Shown here one piece after another: positions 9,801 through 15,800 of a DNA stretch of 19,000 bases. Position 1 is the first letter of the stretch. Each line of letters starts with the position of its first letter. The translations under genes were made by a program, and so were the position numbers. The notes under the pieces are model-generated. The model was not told where the DNA came from. It ran no database searches and saw only the letters and a list, made by a program, of their open reading frames with translations. This DNA is from Glandiceps talaboti (lineage: Eukaryota > Hemichordata > Enteropneusta > Spengelidae): positions 20,749,725 to 20,768,724 of the forward strand of contig NC_135557.1 of assembly GCF_964340395.1 (NCBI RefSeq), given 5' to 3'.

Positions 9801-12800
9801 GGTAAGATATAGATTCTTATATTGTAGTTATTTAGTCTTTAAGATAAATACTGATGTGGCAAATTCATTTATTGTAACAGTTGGTAACTAATGTTTCATT
9901 GCAAACTTAAGGCATTTAACAAGATGTATATGTTACCCCTACCCTCAACCTTTCGATGCCATTCTATCCATTGAATGTAATTCGAAATCAATACCAAACA
10001 GGTATCGCATCCAAAAATATTCTCTGTAAACATTTTTTGTTCTCATTCAGTGGACTCCAATGAACAACACAATACCTATGTTGGAGGTTTGAGGGGGTGG
10101 GTGGGGGGGTTAACCCTCTCTTGGCCCACGGACTACACAATATACTCAGAAACTTACATATAGTTGCAAATTTAAGTCAATACAGTATGAAATGTACAAG
10201 TTTACATAAGTGTACAGACTGAGCCTCTGAAATTTATCATACCGAACGGAACAAATGATGTCCAGTGTATACTCATCTTTTCATCTCTTATTTTTGTAAT
10301 TACTATTAGAATTTGAGAGACGAGAAAAAGAGAGAATGAAAAAAGAAATTGATGCATATGAACAGCAGTTAGATGAAGAGAGCAAGAAGGAAAAACACAG
10401 AACTGAGAAGTCCATCTTAGCTTTGAATAAACGCAAAGAGGAACTGTTGAAAGAAAAACAACAAAAACTGAAGGTAAGCCGTGACAGTGGTTAATAGTAA
10501 TTACTTTGAATAGTTAAAAAAACTACTGTGGTTTCTTCTCCTGGGGATAGCTTAACAGATATGAAACTAAAGGCTTACTTCAGATTGGGATTTAAATATA
10601 CCGTGTGAAACGTTTTTTTTTCAGGCTGAGCTGTAGAAAAAGCTGACTCAGAGCAGACTAATGATTCCATCTAATCCCTATTAAGATAAACTCATGTGAT
10701 GACCTAAGATTTAACAATAGCCATTTAACAACTTTAGGGTATTTTCATTCAAAGGGTTTTTTCTGGTCAAACTAATATTTGTTTTTGATTTGTCTTGTTA
10801 TATGCCACCTAGGGTGTCTTAAGACACCTCAAGTTGACTCACATTCTGAACAAAGCATCATGTGATATCACACTTGTATATGCTAAAATAGCTTTATGTA
10901 TTAAGGCTCTGCTCATACTATCTTTTGGCATAAGTGAATCATGTATTTGAGGTTAAACTTGCTACACCTGGAATGCCAACATGAATGTCTACCGGACTTA
11001 GGTTTTTCTAATGTGAAGCTAGCAAATGATGCAAATTCAGTCTACATTATGTTTATAATGTGTTGGCAAAATATTTTACAGGAACAAATGGAAGCTCTGC
11101 AAGCACAGGGAGGAAGCCCAGATGAACAAAAAAGAATTATGGAAGAACATGAAAAAGAAGTTGCCAAGCTTACAAATAAAATGGACGCTGATCGTTTAAG
11201 AATGCAGAGTAGTTTACAAGTATGATTAATGTGTTCTAATTATATTTACTCTTTCCCTTAGATTAAACATTGCTCTAATTAAACCAGTGATATATATCGC
11301 ATCCTTTCATATCTGTAATCTTTAACTCGGTTCATTAACTTTACATAAAAGTGTAATTCTCGAAAAAAATGTATCACGAAAAACTCATAAATGTGAAAAT
11401 AATTTGCACCATAATCAGGAATCATATTATAGTGCGATACCTCTTTTCATAGTACCCAACATGTCTTTCTTGTTGCAAGATTCTATCTTCAATATCAAAT
11501 TTGAACATGCATGTTATATATCATTAGAAAGGTTATGAATCGTCATATTTGATAAAATCATGTTAATAACAAAATGACGTTTTAAGATAAATGAACAGTA
11601 TATTTTGTTTATTTGTCTGTTTTAAATTATCATGGAAACTATGTTATTTTTGCTTATAGGAACGTTTACGTAAGAGACGAGAAGAGAAACAGAAAGCTAA
11701 ACACAGGAATCTAGAAGACGACATGGCAGATAGATTGGAGGTACATAAAGAGAAACAACAGTTTGAAGAAGAAAGATTGAAAGCTGAGGAGGTAGGTTTA
11801 TGACAGATAAAACATTAGGTAGCATGCATAGGTAACACCAGTATATAAATCAAAGATTGATGAGATCTACTGAGCAGTAATGCACCACTTGATTAGCCAG
11901 CTGGAATTCTTACTGTTACTCCGCTTGGCATGCCAATCGACACTTACATTGTACCGTACATACAAAAAATATCATTGATATGTTAATACAGTCTTAGACC
12001 TTAGGTCTTAGAAGTGTTTTTTGAAGAAAAGAATATTAAAATCAAAAACATCCAAGAGGAAATTAGTTGACATTTAGTTGTGATGATTTGAGGAGTGTTC
12101 AGCAGGAAATGTGTCATAAGATGAAATGATTATGTTTTTTATATATGTAAATTAAGTCAAAATATAACAACCAGTATTTTTAGTTTAAACATGTGCAGCT
12201 TGGCTTGTGCATAGGCTAAATATGCAATGTTGAAAACTCTTTCGTCAGATTTCTTATCATTGTAACAATCTAATTTATACTTTACTCAGATTCAAAGATT
12301 AAAGGAAACTGTTGATATTGATTCATTTGGAGGAGAGGCCGCACGATATGAACATGTAGATCAGAAGACTTCTGGTCTTGTATCTACTGACAATGTTGTA
12401 ACAAGTGGTGAAATGCCAGCAAGTTATAATATGGCAGCTCCTCTCAGTGACAAGGAACTGACAGCTTTGTTAATGGCATCACCATTGTATAAAAAACTAG
12501 AAGAACTTCGTGATTTGGTCAGTAAAGGATTCAAAGCACCTCCAGCTGTTGGAGAGGGTAAGAATACAATGTTTTCATTTACTGTTCTATACTTTACTAA
12601 ATCTTAATGTAGAATACGCCACGGAATAAACTGTTTAAACTTTTTCTGTTGCTTGTTTCGAGAAAACTCAAACCAGTTCTCAGTTCAAATCAAGTAAACA
12701 GAATAGGTGTCACTGACAATTTTTTTACATGGAAGTCAAAATGATATCAAAGTTAATCCAATGTAGAATCCAAGATGGCTGCCAACTACTGTGTTAACTT

Positions 12801-15800
12801 TGTGGAAAAATGAAATATTGTCTCACTTTTATCATTTCTTGTCTGTCTTTATTGTCATTTCAAAAGGACCAGGAACAAGGATTAGGGACAATGGATGTTC
12901 TATCATTTCCATATAAAATGGAGTTTTCATTCTTCTAAGATCTGATGTCTTAGATGAATCCTTCCCAGAATTCAGACTTATAATAAATGTTATTGTTCTT
13001 ATGTATTAGGAGACCACTACCTGGATGACCGTGATGCTGACTGGAGTACTGATGATAAATTACATCCTGTAGACCTGAATCAACTTAGTGCACGTAATTT
13101 GGTGGTCTATAAGTTTGCTTGTTTTGTGGTAGAGATGGTGGCAACACATTGTCAACATAAACCTGTGACTTTACTGTTAGCAGACAAGATCGCAGCCAAT
13201 GATGAGTTACTTGCTAATCCATACCGACACTCCTACCACTATGATGATAGCAATCGTATTCTGTACATGAGATTAGCTAGACTGGATCATGTTGGTGAAT
13301 TCTTACTGGTATTGGTCCATGCATTAGCACATGTCAAATCAGGTAAGAAAATATCACTAAATTTGCAAATTTATACTCGATGACTTTTTATCGCAATTGA
13401 ATGTGTCTATGGAATTGGTCATCCTGATAAGAAGTGTCAACCAACACAGATCAAAAACTCTATATTAAATAAACTCTGACTGTTTGTGTGTGATATCCTG
13501 TATAACTGATTTGATCTACCAAGCTGGTCAATGTTTTAGGGCAACATTAAATAGATCGACAACACAAAATATTTTTTAATCACACTAGCATTTAAGGTTC
13601 AATGGTGCTTACAACATGATTACAAATATGTAAAAGTTGTTAATTAATTAATTAAATATTTCAAAGATACATTAACGTCAATATATGTAAAATATATTTG
13701 AATAATAACTATTTTCTTATATATTAACCAGGTGATATGAGAGATGACAGCCAACCAGAATTCACTAGACAGTTCCACAAAGCCCTGTCTGTGGTGTGTC
13801 ATGATCTGTTCTTTGCTCGCTATCGTCGTACTTCAGCCTTGTTATCAACTCAAACCAAGGCAAAGAATCAACAAGTCCAAGAAGAGCAGACTTCACGTGC
13901 TTTACTGGAAGCATTGTTTGGTGATTCACATACTGATATTGACAAACATAATGTTGTTGATGAAATACTGGATCTGAAATTGTTGCGTGGTACAGATAAA
14001 GATGGAGTTCACTTTGACAAGGAAGTAATGGATGAAAGGTAACCAGCTACTCTTTGTGGGAATGTGGGAATAATGTATAACAGTTCATTCATTCCATTGG
14101 TTCTAACATTTCAAGGCAGAAAAAAATGTTCTCGTTCAGCTTCAATTGATGTATGTATGTACCAGTATGTATGTATGTATGTATGTATGTATGTATGTAT
14201 GTATGTATTTATGTGTGTGTGTGTGTGTGTGTGAGTGTGTGTATGTGTGTATGTATGTATGTATGTGTGTATGTATGTACTGTACTAAATAGATTGATGC
14301 ATTAGTGTATGTAAACCAAGTATTAACAATATTTAGTAACCTATAACTCATGAATATATATGATATGTTAAAAAATGTTCTTTAACATTTTTCCCAGGTT
14401 GGCAAAGTTCAGTAAATTCACCGTGAAGTCAGAACTTCAAAACTTCCTTGGCCGTACAGAAGACAAGTTAGTACTAGCCAGACAGCATGGTATGTCTGAT
14501 GATGTTGATCAACGTCTCCAGCAACTTAAAGGATCTCAAACTGCAGAACGACAATTGCCAAAACTTCCATCCAAGAGTCCCTTACTTGATAAATTACCAG
14601 CTGAGTTAAGTGGTACAGCATTGTGGCACAAGTCTACACAGGATGCTATGAAAGCTACACCAAAGGTATGTGGAATCTTCACATTTGAATATCTATGAAA
14701 AATATGAAATATGAAATTTGATCAAATGATTTTATCTAACAACCTGTCATACCTAAATTTCAATAATATAAAGTTTTATGATGGAACCCTATGACAAGTA
14801 ACTGTGAGTATGGCATACTTGCACGAGTTCTTAGCTACAACTACCCCTGAATGCCCACACTTGAACTTACTCATCATAGGGTTCTGTTATTATTACATAT
14901 GTTTACCTGAAACAACAAATTCCGATAAAAATGATAGTTTATGATCACATGCTTTCGTGTACAATGAATACTAGAGCTCTCATTAAAATATAATTTGCAT
15001 ACAGGTATAGAATAATGTTTTCAATATTGCACTACACTGAAAATACCACTAGTATGTGCACACACCGATGCAAGTAATCTCAGGTACATTATGTAATTAT
15101 CACTGGTACATGTGTAATTATCACTGACACATATGTAATTATGTAGTTTGATATGTAGTTTATCATATTAAGTTGATACACAATTTATATTAATTGCTAT
15201 TTTCTCTACATCTTTACATCTAGCCTGAGAAGACTGAACTACAAGACAGAATTGATAACTTATCTGCAGATTTCTCCAAGACAAGTGTTGAACTATGTGA
15301 AGCCAAGGAACATGCCAGGAATCTACAAGAAGAACTGACATCGCAGTCTGAAAGTTTGAATACAGCTACATCAGCTGAAGGCAGGATGCAAAAGGTACAT
15401 TACTTTAAATAGACTTAAAATGCACAAGGTACATTTCTCACAAACATAAAATGCACAAGGTACATTTCTCACAAACATAAAATGCACAAGGTACATTTCT
15501 CACAATTATAAAATGCACAAGGTACATTTCTCGTAAACTTAAAATGCACAAGGTACATTACTGTAAACAAACTTAAAATGCACAAGGCACATTTCTCACA
15601 AACTTAAAATGCACAAGGTACATTTCTCACAAACATAAAATGCACAAGGTACATTTCTCACAATTATAAAATGCACAAGGTACATTTCTCGTAAACTTAA
15701 AATGCACAAGGTACATTACTGTAAACAAACTTAAAATGCACAAGGTACATTTCTCACAAACATAAAATGCACAAGGTACATTTCTCACAAACATAAAATG

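Larger units (their letters stand above)
1331..11791 (+). repeat. Degenerate ~37-45 residue coiled-coil module repeated along the rod
   Basis: At least five copies align without gaps over 37 residues. Cores lie at 1421-1531 (exon 2), 3709-3819 (exon 4), 5382-5492 (exon 6), 7159-7269 (exon 8), and 11136-11219 joined to 11660-11686 (exons 12/13). Weaker copies lie in exons 7 and 9. The pattern is two hydrophobics, x, Glu/Gln, His/Tyr/Gln, a charged stretch, an R-L-(D/E) step, a basic/Gln stretch with R-x-Q, then L-(R/K)-x-(R/K)-L and an Arg/Lys block. Four copies have a leader of the form G/D-x-(S/T)-x-x-E before the core. The protein copies are too diverged to show as DNA repeats, so they are older than the intronic arrays. 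Confidence 0.75.

Noticed and set aside
14142-14351. Minus-strand His/Thr/Tyr-rich open frame
   Set aside because: Product of the ATGT/GT microsatellite.
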